Part shown: positions 26,356-36,021 of the stretch, piece after piece
Numbering within the stretch: position 1 is the stretch's first letter
How the letters are laid out: every line of letters starts with the position of its first letter
Assembly (NCBI RefSeq): GCF_907165215.1
Contig: NZ_CAJRAY010000083.1
Location: 62,001 to 126,000 of the forward strand
Length of the DNA: 64,000 nucleotides
Direction: 5' to 3'
Source: Thermobacillus xylanilyticus
GTDB lineage: Bacteria; Bacillota; Bacilli; Paenibacillales; Paenibacillaceae
Position numbers and translations under genes: made by a program
The notes under the pieces: generated by a model
Databases searched by the model: none
Told to the model about the DNA's origin: nothing
The model's input: only the letters and a program-made list of their open reading frames with translations

Positions 26356-27579
26356 ATGGAACGGGTGATCACGCGCCGGCAGGCCGGACAATTTCTGCTG
26401 GTCCGCCACGGTCTGGCCGGGGAATGGCGCTACGAGGGGAAAGAAGGGGCCATGGCCTGGCTCCGGATGGTCCGATGCCTGCAATTCGACCCGCTCAATG
26501 TCGTGGGCTACAACCCGCATCTGGTGCTGCAATCCCGGATCAGGGGATACCGGCCGGAGATGCTCGACGAGCTGCTGTACCAAGACCGGCTGCTGTTCGA
26601 CGGCTGGGACAAGAACATGTCCATTCTGCTGACGGAAGACTGGCCCTGCTTCGCCCGCCGGCGGCAGACGGCGCGAGCCCGGCTGCTTCAAAATCCGAAG
26701 ATCGCCGAACTGGCGCCGCTCGTGATCAGACGGCTGGAGGAGCGGGGGCCGTTGTCATCGGCGGATCTGGAGTTTCACGAGAAGATCGACTGGCCGTGGG
26801 CGCCGGCCCGTCTGTCCCGCGCGGTGCTGGAAAGCCTGTTCTTCGCCGGCGAAGTGATCATCCACCACAAAGAAGGGGCGCGTAAAATTTACGACCTGAG
26901 CCGCCGCCATCTGCCGGCCGATGTGCTGGACGCCGACGATCCGAACCCGACGGAAGACGAACACCACGACTGGCATGTGCTCCGCCGAATCGGCGCCATC
27001 GGCATGCTCTGGAACAAGTCCGGGGACGCCTGGCTCGGCATCGCCGGGATGAAAAGCGGACAGCGGACGGCATCGTTCGAGCGTCTGCACCAAAGCGGCC
27101 GGATCTGCAAGGTAATCGTTGAAGGTCTGGAGAAGCACCCGCTTTACGTGAAGGCGGAGGACGTGCCCCTCCTGGACGAGGTGATCCGGAGCGGGACCGG
27201 CGGGCCGGACAGGGCGAGCATGCTGGCGCCGCTCGACAATCTGCTCTGGGATCGCCGGCTCATCCTCGAACTGTTCGGGTTCGATTACCGCTGGGAAGTG
27301 TACAAGCCCGCCGCCGAGCGGCGGTACGGCTATTATGTGCTGCCGGTCGTGTACGGGGACCGGTTCATCGGGAGGATCGAACCGGTGCTGGACCGGAGCC
27401 GGCGCAGGCTGATCATCCGCGGCTGGTGGCCGGAGACCGGCGTTGAGCCTGCGGATGATCTGAGGAATAGCCTGGCGGACTGCATTCGCCGGTTCACGGC
27501 CTTCACCGGAGCGGATCTTGCGCAGTTGGACGAGACCGCCGCGACGGCGGCCGATATGCGGAAATGGCTTCAGATTTGA
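26356..27579 (+). CDS. AlkZ/AlkX-type DNA glycosylase (HTH_42, YcaQ family)
   Basis: 407 residues of the winged-helix HTH_42 family (E. coli YcaQ/AlkX; Streptomyces AlkZ), monofunctional glycosylases that unhook DNA interstrand crosslinks and remove bulky N-alkyl purines. The catalytic tripeptide is QFD in LQFDPLNVVG; QxD is the AlkX form while AlkZ has QxQ, so this is AlkX-like. Three winged-helix units follow (for example LVIRRLEERGPLSSADLEF), then ASMLAPLDNLLWDRRLILEL near the C-terminus. AAGGGGAG is 6 nt before the ATG. Two LexA-like boxes upstream suggest DNA-damage induction. Confidence 0.85.
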   Translation: MERVITRRQAGQFLLVRHGLAGEWRYEGKEGAMAWLRMVRCLQFDPLNVVGYNPHLVLQSRIRGYRPEMLDELLYQDRLLFDGWDKNMSILLTEDWPCFARRRQTARARLLQNPKIAELAPLVIRRLEERGPLSSADLEFHEKIDWPWAPARLSRAVLESLFFAGEVIIHHKEGARKIYDLSRRHLPADVLDADDPNPTEDEHHDWHVLRRIGAIGMLWNKSGDAWLGIAGMKSGQRTASFERLHQSGRICKVIVEGLEKHPLYVKAEDVPLLDEVIRSGTGGPDRASMLAPLDNLLWDRRLILELFGFDYRWEVYKPAAERRYGYYVLPVVYGDRFIGRIEPVLDRSRRRLIIRGWWPETGVEPADDLRNSLADCIRRFTAFTGADLAQLDETAATAADMRKWLQI

Positions 27580-27766
27580 GGCTGGGGGTACCATCCAGCG
27601 GCTTCTTCATTTTTGTCACAAATTCGCCATGCCACGATGCCAGGAAGTTTAGATAGAATCCCCTCATCCGGCTGAACTATAATGAACGCGGAGAGGTTCC
27701 CGGCCGGGGTTCCTTCACAAACGCAGGCATCATCAGCCGGCGGAACGCGCATTCGGGGGGATACAG

Positions 27767-29383
27767 TTGAACAGATCATGGGTGACCAAGCTGATCGTGC
27801 TGGCCATTGCAAGCGTTCTCGTGCTGAGCGCTTGTTCGTCCGGCGGGAACAAGCCGGGATCCGGATCGAATTCCGGCAGCTCTCAAAACGCGACAAATGT
27901 AAACGGTAACAATTCCGGAGACTCCGGTCAATCGGGCAATGCGGGCAATGCGGGCGGCCAGCCGTCCGGCGCGGCCGACAGCTCCGATCCGTTCGGCGGC
28001 TGGGTGGAAGGCTTGCCGAAGATCGAAGCTCCGGAAGGATTCGATTGGAAACAATTTGAAGGCGTCACGCTCAACGTCATCACCGAGAACACGCCGCCTT
28101 CCTCCGGGCTTGCCGCCAATATCGAAGTGTTCGAGCAGGCGACCGGCATCAAGGTCAACATCGAGCAGGTCAACCTGGACATCGTGGTGGAGAAGGCGGG
28201 CCTGGATTTCAACGCCCGCAACAGCAACTACCAAATCATCTATGCCGATCCGTACCAGATTCTGTCGAAGCAAGCCAAACATTTCGTCGACCTGAACACG
28301 CTGAACAACGATCCGACGCTGCCGTCCATTCCGGGAGGACTCGAGGACTTCATCCAGTCGCAGCTGCTGGTCGGCGGCTACATGGGCGACAAGGAGCATC
28401 TGTACGCTCTGCCCTATGACAACCCGACGATGGTGCTCGCCTACCGCAAGGACGTCTTCGAGAAGTACAAGGATCTGTTCATGCAGGAGAAGGGCTACGA
28501 CTGGACGCCTGGGCCTGACATGACGTGGGACCAATACTACGAAGTCGCGCTCTGGATCAACGAGAAAGCCAAGGCGGGCGTCATTTCGGAAGTCAAATAC
28601 GGCACCGGTCACCAGGCGAAACAGCACGACTCGCTCATGAACGACTTCAGCAACGTGCTGGCCGCATACGGCGGCGACTACTTCGAGGCGGAGAATCTCG
28701 GCGACATCGGCACGGAGAATCCCGGCAAATCGCTGCTCACATCGCCGGAAGCGATTGAAGCGGCCGAATTCTACAACGAGCTGCTCAAGATCGCGGCGCC
28801 GGGCAGCACGACCTGGGACTGGAACGGTCTGGCCGAAGCGTTCGCCGCCGGGGAAATCGCGATGATTCCGGAGTGGCACGAATTCGCAGGCATGTTCGAA
28901 AATCCGGAATTGTCGAAAGTGGCGGGCAAGGTCGGCTGGACGATCCTGCCGAAAGGCCCGAAAGGCCGCGGCAACATGTACGGCGGCACGAGCATCGGCA
29001 TCAACAAATATGCGAGCGACAAAGAGATCAAGGCGGCATGGCTCTTCCTGATCTGGGCGACGGCGCCGCAGACGCAATACATGATTCTCGACGCCGGCTT
29101 TACGCCCACGCGCTACTCCGTCTATCAATTGCCGTACATCCAGAAGGCGATGAACGATCCGGAATCGCAGGAAGCCAAGGAATGGCCGCTCGCCTCCTCG
29201 CTGATCGCCGCGCAGGAAGCGTGGAAGGAAGGCAATGTTTACATGCGCCCGAAAATTCCGATGTGGCCGCAGATCGACACGATCATTTACACCGAGCTTT
29301 CGAAGATGCTGGCCGGCCGTCAATCGCCGGCGGACACGATGAAAGAAATCGCAAAACAAAGCGACAGGCTGACCGGCAACTGA
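27767..29383 (+). CDS. Carbohydrate ABC transporter substrate-binding lipoprotein
   Basis: 538 residues. Lipobox LSAC in a short signal, then a Ser/Gly/Asn-rich linker (about 24-65) and an extracellular solute-binding protein family 1 fold (EVFEQATGIKVNIEQVN, FAAGEIAMIPEWHEFAGMF). It captures a sugar or polyol for the two permeases that follow. Start codon TTG with GGGGGG 6 nt upstream; TATAAT at 27678-27683 may be the -10. No ATPase gene is present, as is normal for CUT1 systems that share an MsmX-type ATPase. The dehydrogenase downstream suggests a polyol. Confidence 0.9.
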   Translation: MNRSWVTKLIVLAIASVLVLSACSSGGNKPGSGSNSGSSQNATNVNGNNSGDSGQSGNAGNAGGQPSGAADSSDPFGGWVEGLPKIEAPEGFDWKQFEGVTLNVITENTPPSSGLAANIEVFEQATGIKVNIEQVNLDIVVEKAGLDFNARNSNYQIIYADPYQILSKQAKHFVDLNTLNNDPTLPSIPGGLEDFIQSQLLVGGYMGDKEHLYALPYDNPTMVLAYRKDVFEKYKDLFMQEKGYDWTPGPDMTWDQYYEVALWINEKAKAGVISEVKYGTGHQAKQHDSLMNDFSNVLAAYGGDYFEAENLGDIGTENPGKSLLTSPEAIEAAEFYNELLKIAAPGSTTWDWNGLAEAFAAGEIAMIPEWHEFAGMFENPELSKVAGKVGWTILPKGPKGRGNMYGGTSIGINKYASDKEIKAAWLFLIWATAPQTQYMILDAGFTPTRYSVYQLPYIQKAMNDPESQEAKEWPLASSLIAAQEAWKEGNVYMRPKIPMWPQIDTIIYTELSKMLAGRQSPADTMKEIAKQSDRLTGN

Positions 29384-29478
29384 CGGACAAGGACAAAGCG
29401 GGTTTGCCGATGGTGCGGCATGCCCGCTTTCATGCCTTCTTTCCCGTCGGCCGGAATGAATCGGCAAGGAGGCTTACC

Positions 29479-30372
29479 ATGCAACAGGCTGCAAGCCGGC
29501 CGCTCATGCGAAAACCAAAGCGGAATCGCACGGAATTCTGGATGCTGCTGCCATCGATTGTCGTGCTGGCGGCGATCAGCATTTTCCCGTTCTTCTTCAT
29601 GGTCTATGCGAGCTTCATGGACTATTCGCTGGATATGGACCGCCCCCGCTTCGCCGGATTCGGCAATTGGGCGGACACGCTTACGGACACGGCGTTCTGG
29701 CAGTCGTGGGGCCGGACGCTCGTCTATGCCGGCGGCGGCCTGCTCGCCCAGCTCGTGTTCGGCTGCGCGATCGCGCTGCTGCTGTACCATATCCCGCGGT
29801 TCCGCAACCTGTTCTCGACCCTGTTCATGCTGCCGCTCTTCGTGGCGCCGATCGTCACCGGTCTCTTGTGGCGGTTTCTGCTCGATCCGACCTACGGGCT
29901 GTACCATTGGGTGCTGAACACGTTCGGCCTGGACATCCAGGTGCTGGGCGACCCGTCCTACGCGATGTTCGCCGTAATTATGATGGACGTCTGGGAATGG
30001 ACGCCGCTCATTACGATCATCGTGCTGGCCGGACTCCAGACCGTGCCGGAAGAACCGCTGGAAGCCGCCGATGTGGACGGCGCGAATTCCTGGCAGAAGA
30101 TCCGCTATATCCTGCTGCCGATGGTCCGGCGGATGATCGTGGTGGCGCTGCTCGTCCGCTCGATGGACATTCTGCGCTACGTCGATACGATCGTCATCAC
30201 GACCGAAGGCGGTCCGGCCGATGCGACGAAGACGATCGGCTATTACCTGATGCAGGTGGCGTTCCGCTTCCAGGACATCGGCGGGGCGGCTTCCGTCGGC
30301 CTGACGATGCTGCTGGCCAGCATCCTGATGGGGCGGTTCTTCATTAAAGTCTTGAGAAGCGAGGAAGCCTGA
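29479..30372 (+). CDS. ABC sugar/polyol permease, MalF-type
   Basis: 297 residues, six membrane helices, starting ...FWMLLPSIVVLAAISIFPFF. The coupling EAA loop is EEPLEAADVDGANSWQKIRY. AAGGAGG lies 6 nt before ATG 29479. It forms the heterodimeric channel with the next gene, 2 nt downstream. Confidence 0.92.
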   Translation: MQQAASRPLMRKPKRNRTEFWMLLPSIVVLAAISIFPFFFMVYASFMDYSLDMDRPRFAGFGNWADTLTDTAFWQSWGRTLVYAGGGLLAQLVFGCAIALLLYHIPRFRNLFSTLFMLPLFVAPIVTGLLWRFLLDPTYGLYHWVLNTFGLDIQVLGDPSYAMFAVIMMDVWEWTPLITIIVLAGLQTVPEEPLEAADVDGANSWQKIRYILLPMVRRMIVVALLVRSMDILRYVDTIVITTEGGPADATKTIGYYLMQVAFRFQDIGGAASVGLTMLLASILMGRFFIKVLRSEEA

Positions 30373-30374
30373 AG

Positions 30375-31202
30375 ATGCAACACAGACAGAAGCTGCTGCA
30401 CGCCGTGCTTTATGCGCTGATGACGCTCAGTCTCCTGTGGGCGCTTGTCCCGATTCTTCACATGATCCTGTCTTCGATGAAGACGCAGGTCAACATGTTC
30501 GAAATGCCGCCCAGACTTTTCTTCACGCCGACGTTCGACGTATATCAGGAAATGTTTTTCGGCAGAGGCGATTTCCCGCAGTTTCTGCGGAACAGTCTTG
30601 TCGTGTCGGTGGTGACCACCGCCTTGTGCCTGCTGCTCGGCGTCATGGGAGGGTTTGGCCTCGCGCGCGGCAATTTCAGGTGGGAGAAGGACGTCTCGTT
30701 CTGGGTGATCAGCACGCGGATGGCGCCGATTCCGGCCGTCATTCTGCCGCTGTACCTGATCTTCTCCAAACTGAATCTGATCGGCACGACGACGGGGCTG
30801 GTGCTGGCCTACACGACCTTCAACCTGCCGTTCGCGCTGTGGATGATGTCCACATTCTTCAAGGATGTGCCGGCCGATCTGGAGGAGGCGGCCATGATCG
30901 ACGGCTGCGGCAAATTCCGCGCCTTCTGGCGCGTCGTCGTGCCCGCCGCGGCGCCCGGCATCGTCGCCACCGCGGTGCTCTGTCTCATGTTCTCGTGGAA
31001 CGATTATCTGTTCGCTTCGATCTTCACCGGCCGCGGCACGCAGACTGTTCCGATCGCCGCGTCGCTGCTCGTCTCGCAGTCCGGCATCAAATGGGGCCAG
31101 GCGATGGCGACCGGCACCGTCATCATCATGCCGATGCTGATCTGCGGGCTGCTTGTGCGAAAATATATGGTCCGCGGTCTTTCCATGGGCGCCGTGAAGT
31201 GA
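30375..31202 (+). CDS. ABC sugar/polyol permease, MalG-type
   Basis: 275 residues, six helices. The N-terminal helix is followed by SSMKTQVNMFEMPPRLFF, and the EAA loop is DLEEAAMIDGCGKFRAFWRV. It starts 2 nt after the MalF-type gene, so translation is coupled. It completes a CUT1 importer without its own ATPase. Confidence 0.92.
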   Translation: MQHRQKLLHAVLYALMTLSLLWALVPILHMILSSMKTQVNMFEMPPRLFFTPTFDVYQEMFFGRGDFPQFLRNSLVVSVVTTALCLLLGVMGGFGLARGNFRWEKDVSFWVISTRMAPIPAVILPLYLIFSKLNLIGTTTGLVLAYTTFNLPFALWMMSTFFKDVPADLEEAAMIDGCGKFRAFWRVVVPAAAPGIVATAVLCLMFSWNDYLFASIFTGRGTQTVPIAASLLVSQSGIKWGQAMATGTVIIMPMLICGLLVRKYMVRGLSMGAVK

Positions 31203-31246
31203 TTGAATGGAATCAGGGACAATTGACGATGGGAGGAGACTGATCC

Positions 31247-32290
31247 ATGCAGGGGAAAATGAAAGCAGCGGTACTGACCAAGCCGGGACACATCGAAATT
31301 CAGGAACTGGACATTCCGACGCCCGGTCCGGACGAGGCGCTCGTCCGGGTGCGGGCCGTCGGACTGTGCGGTTCCGACGTCCACTATTATGAGCACGGCA
31401 AAATCGGTCCTTACGTCGTGACGAAGCCGATCATTCTCGGGCACGAGGCGGCCGGCGAAGTCGTCGCCGTGGGCAGCGAAGTGCGCCATCTGAAGGCGGG
31501 GCAGCGGGTGACGATCGAGCCGGGCGTTACCTGCGGCCGGTGTGAATATTGCAAGTCGGGCCGGTACAACCTGTGCCCGGACGTCCGCTTCCTGGCGACG
31601 CCGCCGTATGACGGCGCATTCTGCGAGTATATCGTGATCCGCGCGGATTTCCTGTATCCGATTCCGGATTCGATGTCTTACGAGAAAGCGGCGCTGATCG
31701 AACCCCTCTCCGTCGGGCTGCATGCGGTCAGCCGCGGCGGACTGAAGACCGGGGAGACGGTGGTCATCATGGGGATGGGACCCATCGGCATGATGACGCT
31801 GCTCGCCGCCAAGGCGGCCGGCGCGGGCCGGGTCATCGGCGTCGACCTCGAACGTTTCCGGCTGGAGCGGGCGCTGCAGATGGGCGCCGACGGCGTCGTC
31901 AATCTGCGCGAAGAAGACGGCATGGAAGCGATTCTCCGTCTGACCGGCGGACGGAAGGCGGATCTGGCGATCGAGACCGCCGGCAACGGCAAGGCGGCCC
32001 AGGCTTCGCTGCAAGCGGTGCGCCGAGGCGGCAGAGTTGTGCTCGTCGGTCTGCCGCAAGAAGAAGCGACGCCGCTCAATATTCCGTATATCGTCGACAA
32101 CGAGATCGATATCCGCGGCGTCTTCCGCTACCACAACACGTATCCGACGGGTGTGGCCGTCATGTCGGCGGAGAACCTGAATCTGGATCCGATCGTAACG
32201 GACCGCATGACGCTCGACGAGACGCCGAAGGCGTTCGAGAAAGCGATCAAGGAGAAACACAGCACGCTGAAAATCGTCATCGAGCCTTGA
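31247..32290 (+). CDS. Zinc-dependent polyol dehydrogenase (sorbitol/xylitol dehydrogenase type)
   Basis: 347 residues of the medium-chain dehydrogenase family. Catalytic zinc ligands are in GLCGSDVHYYEHG and ILGHEAAGEV; the structural zinc set is CGRCEYCKSGRYNLC; the NAD-binding turn is MGMGPIGMM with a following Asp (GVDLER), indicating NAD+ rather than NADP+. It oxidises a free polyol to a ketose. GGAGGAGA is about 8 nt before the ATG. It follows the ABC importer by 44 nt, so the importer likely brings in the polyol that this enzyme uses. Confidence 0.88.
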   Translation: MQGKMKAAVLTKPGHIEIQELDIPTPGPDEALVRVRAVGLCGSDVHYYEHGKIGPYVVTKPIILGHEAAGEVVAVGSEVRHLKAGQRVTIEPGVTCGRCEYCKSGRYNLCPDVRFLATPPYDGAFCEYIVIRADFLYPIPDSMSYEKAALIEPLSVGLHAVSRGGLKTGETVVIMGMGPIGMMTLLAAKAAGAGRVIGVDLERFRLERALQMGADGVVNLREEDGMEAILRLTGGRKADLAIETAGNGKAAQASLQAVRRGGRVVLVGLPQEEATPLNIPYIVDNEIDIRGVFRYHNTYPTGVAVMSAENLNLDPIVTDRMTLDETPKAFEKAIKEKHSTLKIVIEP

Positions 32291-32387
32291 GGAGCGGCGG
32301 TGGAAGCGGCCTGCGGCGGTCCGGCCGGCAAACAGCGCATCGTCTTCCGGCAGGCGGTGATGACGTTCAAGAGAGCGGTGACCCATC

Positions 32388-33821
32388 ATGTACAAGTTCG
32401 GCAGACTGCTCAGCGCCATCGTATCCCAGAATATCGTCATCATCATCGCGATCGGATTGATCCGGGCGATGTTCGGCGTTTACGGCTGGTTTCCCAACGA
32501 CAACGTCAATCTCCTGGTCGGTCCGCTCCTGAACTGGCTGGTGCCCGTGCTGTTCGGCTATACGGGCGGACATCTGCTGGGCGGCAAACGGGGCGGTACC
32601 GCGGCGGCCATCGTCGTTTTCGGACTGGCGCTGGCCAGCAATGTCTCGATGATTTTCATCGCGATGTTGGTTGGGCCGGTCATCGGCTGGGCGGTGAACC
32701 GGATCGAACGCGCGCTGGAGCATCGGCTGCCGTCGGGCTATGAACTCCTGACCGCCAACTTCATCTTTGCCGTGCTTGCCGGCGGGCTCGCCGTCACCTG
32801 CTTTCTCTATGTCGGCCAGTTCTTCTCCAGCATCATCCTGAAGCTGAACGGACTGATTCTGCAGGTCGCCTATTCCGGATGGCTGCCGGCCGCCGCCGCC
32901 GTCATCGAACCGGCCAAGGTGCTGTTCCTGAACAACATGATGAGTTACGGTATTCTCGGCCCGATCGGCATTTCCCAGATCAAGGATTTGAGCAAGTCGA
33001 TTTTCTTCCTGCTCGAATCGAATCCCGGTCCGGCGATCGGCATGCTTGTGGCTTACATCATCCGGCTGCGGGGGCAGGTGCGGCGCAACGCGGCTTCTTC
33101 GCTTGCCATCCATGCGCTGGGCGGCATTCACGAAGTCTATTTTCCGTATGTGCTGATGAAGCCGCAGCTGCTCATCGCGCTCATTCTCGGCAACATGTCC
33201 GGCATCTGGGTCTTCCAATATTGGAACGCCGGACTGGTGTCCATTCCGTCGCCGGCCAGTCTGTTCCTCGTGATCGGCCTGGCACCGCCCGGCGACATTT
33301 TCTATGTGATGCTGGGGATTGCCGTCTCCGCGGTTGTATCGCTGGCGGTGTCGCTCGTCGTCATCGGTTCGGCGGACGATCTGAAGGAGCGGAATGAAAG
33401 CAGCAAAGAACATGAACTGATCCGGCGGCTTGAGCATGTCGGGCAGTGGGGAGAAGTCAGCCCGGTGCTGCGCAATCCGCTGGCGTCCCGGCCCCCGGAG
33501 AAGCCGGCGCCGGACATCGGCGAAGAAGGCGGGACGTTCACCGTCTGCTTCGCCTGCGACGCCGGACTCGGTTCGAGCGCCATGGGGGCCGCCATTCTGC
33601 GCAAGAAATTGCGCGCGCTTCCATTCGGCGAGCGGGTGGCGATCGTGCATGCTTCGCTTGACCAGATTCCGGACAACGCGGATCTGATCGTGACGCATCA
33701 CTATCTGCTGGGCCGGGCGAAACAGAGCGCTCCCGGCCGGGAATACCTGTCGATCGGCAACTACACCGACCCTGCCGCCTACGAGGCGATTTTGCAGAAA
33801 ATTCGCTCCATTACGAAGTGA
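32388..33821 (+). CDS. PTS mannitol-type EIICB component
   Basis: 477 residues. The EIIC membrane domain (about 1-340) includes GGIHEVYFPYVLMKP with the substrate-site motif G-I-H-E. The EIIB domain has the phospho-Cys390 in FACDAGLGSSAMGA. Length equals Bacillus MtlA. It takes up and phosphorylates a polyol, and needs an EIIA that is not encoded nearby. Together with the MtlR-type gene and a zinc dehydrogenase (not an MtlD-type enzyme) downstream, the substrate may be a pentitol or hexitol other than mannitol. Confidence 0.88.
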   Translation: MYKFGRLLSAIVSQNIVIIIAIGLIRAMFGVYGWFPNDNVNLLVGPLLNWLVPVLFGYTGGHLLGGKRGGTAAAIVVFGLALASNVSMIFIAMLVGPVIGWAVNRIERALEHRLPSGYELLTANFIFAVLAGGLAVTCFLYVGQFFSSIILKLNGLILQVAYSGWLPAAAAVIEPAKVLFLNNMMSYGILGPIGISQIKDLSKSIFFLLESNPGPAIGMLVAYIIRLRGQVRRNAASSLAIHALGGIHEVYFPYVLMKPQLLIALILGNMSGIWVFQYWNAGLVSIPSPASLFLVIGLAPPGDIFYVMLGIAVSAVVSLAVSLVVIGSADDLKERNESSKEHELIRRLEHVGQWGEVSPVLRNPLASRPPEKPAPDIGEEGGTFTVCFACDAGLGSSAMGAAILRKKLRALPFGERVAIVHASLDQIPDNADLIVTHHYLLGRAKQSAPGREYLSIGNYTDPAAYEAILQKIRSITK

Positions 33822-33874
33822 CGGATCCGAAACGGTGCGCGCTGTGCGGAAGAACCGGGTGCGGAGGTGGGGAC

Positions 33875-35975
33875 ATGATGAACATCAAGCTGACGATGAG
33901 ACAGGTGCAGATCTTGCGCTACTTTCTTGAACACGACGATTTCACCAGTCCGCAGCCCCTGGCAGACCGGCTGGGCGTCAGTCTGCGTACGCTCCAGCGC
34001 GAGCTTGCCGAGCTGGATCTGTATCTCGACCGATTCGGCATCCGGTTCCGGAAGAAATTCGGCCGCGGCATGAAACTGCACGGCGATGAAGCGGCGCTTG
34101 CCGAGTTGGCCGGGCAGCTGCGCCGCCAGGCTGATGCCGCGCCGGATTACACGGCGGAAGAAAGGCAGGCCGTCATCAAGCACATGCTGCTCTCCGGCAA
34201 GGAACCGGTCAAGCTGTATGCGCTCGGCAAGGCGCTCCATGTCGCGGAATCGACGGTGAGCTACGATCTTCAGAAGATTGAGCCGTGGCTTGCGAAATAC
34301 GGCATCCGGCTGCATCGCAGGCCGGGGCTGGGCGTCTACATCGAAGGCACGGAGAAACAGATTCGCGCCGCCCTGGCCGACCTGCTGTACGAGAACGTCA
34401 CCCAGGAACAATTGATGACGCTGATCTACGGCCGCGAGGAAGCCCGCCGGGAGAAACTGCGGGATGAAATCCGCAGCCGGCTGCTGAACTTTATCGACCC
34501 GGCCTGGCTGCTGAAGATCGAGCAGGTCATCCAGCAGATGGAGCAGAAGCGCGGCTATCCGATGGCGGACAACGCCTATGTCGGGTTCGTCGTGCGTCTG
34601 GCGCTGGCCGCGCAGCGGCTGAAGAACCGGGAAGAAATTACGATTGAACGGGAAATTCTGGAGCGGCTCAAGGCAACGCCCGAGTTCGATCTGGCCTCCG
34701 AACTGGCGGACCGGCTCAGCGAGAAGCTGGAGCTTGCGTTTCCCGAGAGCGAGATCGGCTACATCACCATGCACCTTCTCGGCGCGCGCTCGAACAATGT
34801 GATGAGCAGCGATTACGATTATTCCGTGCTCGAAGATTACACGAAGCGCATGATCTCCGTCATGGAGCAGGAACTCCGGCTGGAACTCGGCAGCGACGAC
34901 CGGCTGGCGGACAATCTGACGACGCATTTGCGGTCGGCGGTCAAACGGATCGAGCTCGGCATGCCGGTGCGCAATCCGCTGCTCCAGCATGTGAAGACGG
35001 AGTATCCGGATGACCCGGAAGGCGTCGCGTTGTCTGGAACAGGCGCTCGGCAAACCGGTGCCGGAAGAAGAGATCGGTTATCTGGCGATGCATTTCGGCA
35101 CGGCGATTCTGAACCGGCAGGAGACCGGCAGGGAGAAGTACCGGGTGCTGCTCGTCTGTTCCAGCGGAATCGGCACTTCGCAGCTCTTGCAGGCGCAGAT
35201 CAAGCTGAAGCTTCCGTCGCTGCACGTGGTGGACACTGTTTCGCTCATGCAGCTCGACGATTGGCTGCGCGACCATCCGCCGGTCGATCTTGTGCTGACG
35301 ACGCTGCCGATTCAGATGGAGCATGTTGACGCGTTCACTGTCAGCCCGTTCCTCACGGACGATGAAATCGCCCGGATTCAGGAGCGGCTGGAACAGATCA
35401 GAACGCAGAAGCAAGGAGCCCATAAGCCGGCGTTGGATCGGGCAAGCGTCGCCAGGACGGTGGACCAGGTGGAGCGGTACGGCAAAGCGTTGGCCGGGTT
35501 GATCCGCAATCTCGAAGTCGTCGACCGGTTTGAAGCCGATGACAAGCAGCATCTGATTGACCGGATCATCGCGTATGCGGGGGAGAACTTCTCCGTCTCC
35601 GACCCGGACCTCCTGAAGCGCGACCTGGAGAACCGCGAGCGGCTCGGGCCGCTGCTGATGGAGCCGGAACGGCTGGCGATGCTGCATTGCCGGAGCGAAG
35701 GCATTGACGAGATGGCGATCTGCCTGTTCCGCCTCGGGCGCGAAGTGAACTGGGACATCGAAGGCCGCCGGGCACCCGTGCGGACAGTGCTGACGATGCT
35801 CGGCCCGCTGCACGGTCCGAAGGAAAACTTCGAACTTGCCAGCGAGATCAACATGTCGCTCATCGAGGAGCCGTTCATCCGCAGTCTGACGCACGGCAGT
35901 CCGGGCGAAGCGAAGGAAGCGATGCAATTCGTGCTGAAGAAAGGGTATGTCCGGCTGATCGGCCAACAGCTGTGA
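33875..35975 (+). pseudogene. MtlR-type PTS-regulated transcriptional activator, frameshifted
   Basis: Two reading frames together form one protein of about 700 residues. The first (from ATG 33875) carries HTH (TSPQPLADRLGVSLRTLQRE) and most of the PTS regulation domains, up to HVKTEYPD near 35011. The second resumes at about 35010 with TRKASRCLEQALG and EEEIGYLAMHFG (PRD2), then an EIIB-like domain (LLVCSSGIGTSQ) and an EIIA-like domain to 35975. Compared with the family pattern, about three residues are missing at the junction, so a small deletion (about 11 nt) fits better than an insertion. It is either a real inactivation or a sequence error. It sits between the EIICB and dehydrogenase genes it would control. 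Confidence 0.85.
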
Positions 35976-36021
35976 ACCGGCCGAGGCAGCCTGTCCAAAC
36001 TCGGAGAACGGGAGGATGATC

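Noticed and set aside
35003-35015. Programmed frameshift in the MtlR-type gene
   Set aside because: The required shift is +1 with residues missing at the junction, and there is no slippery heptamer or stimulatory structure; deletion or sequence error is simpler.
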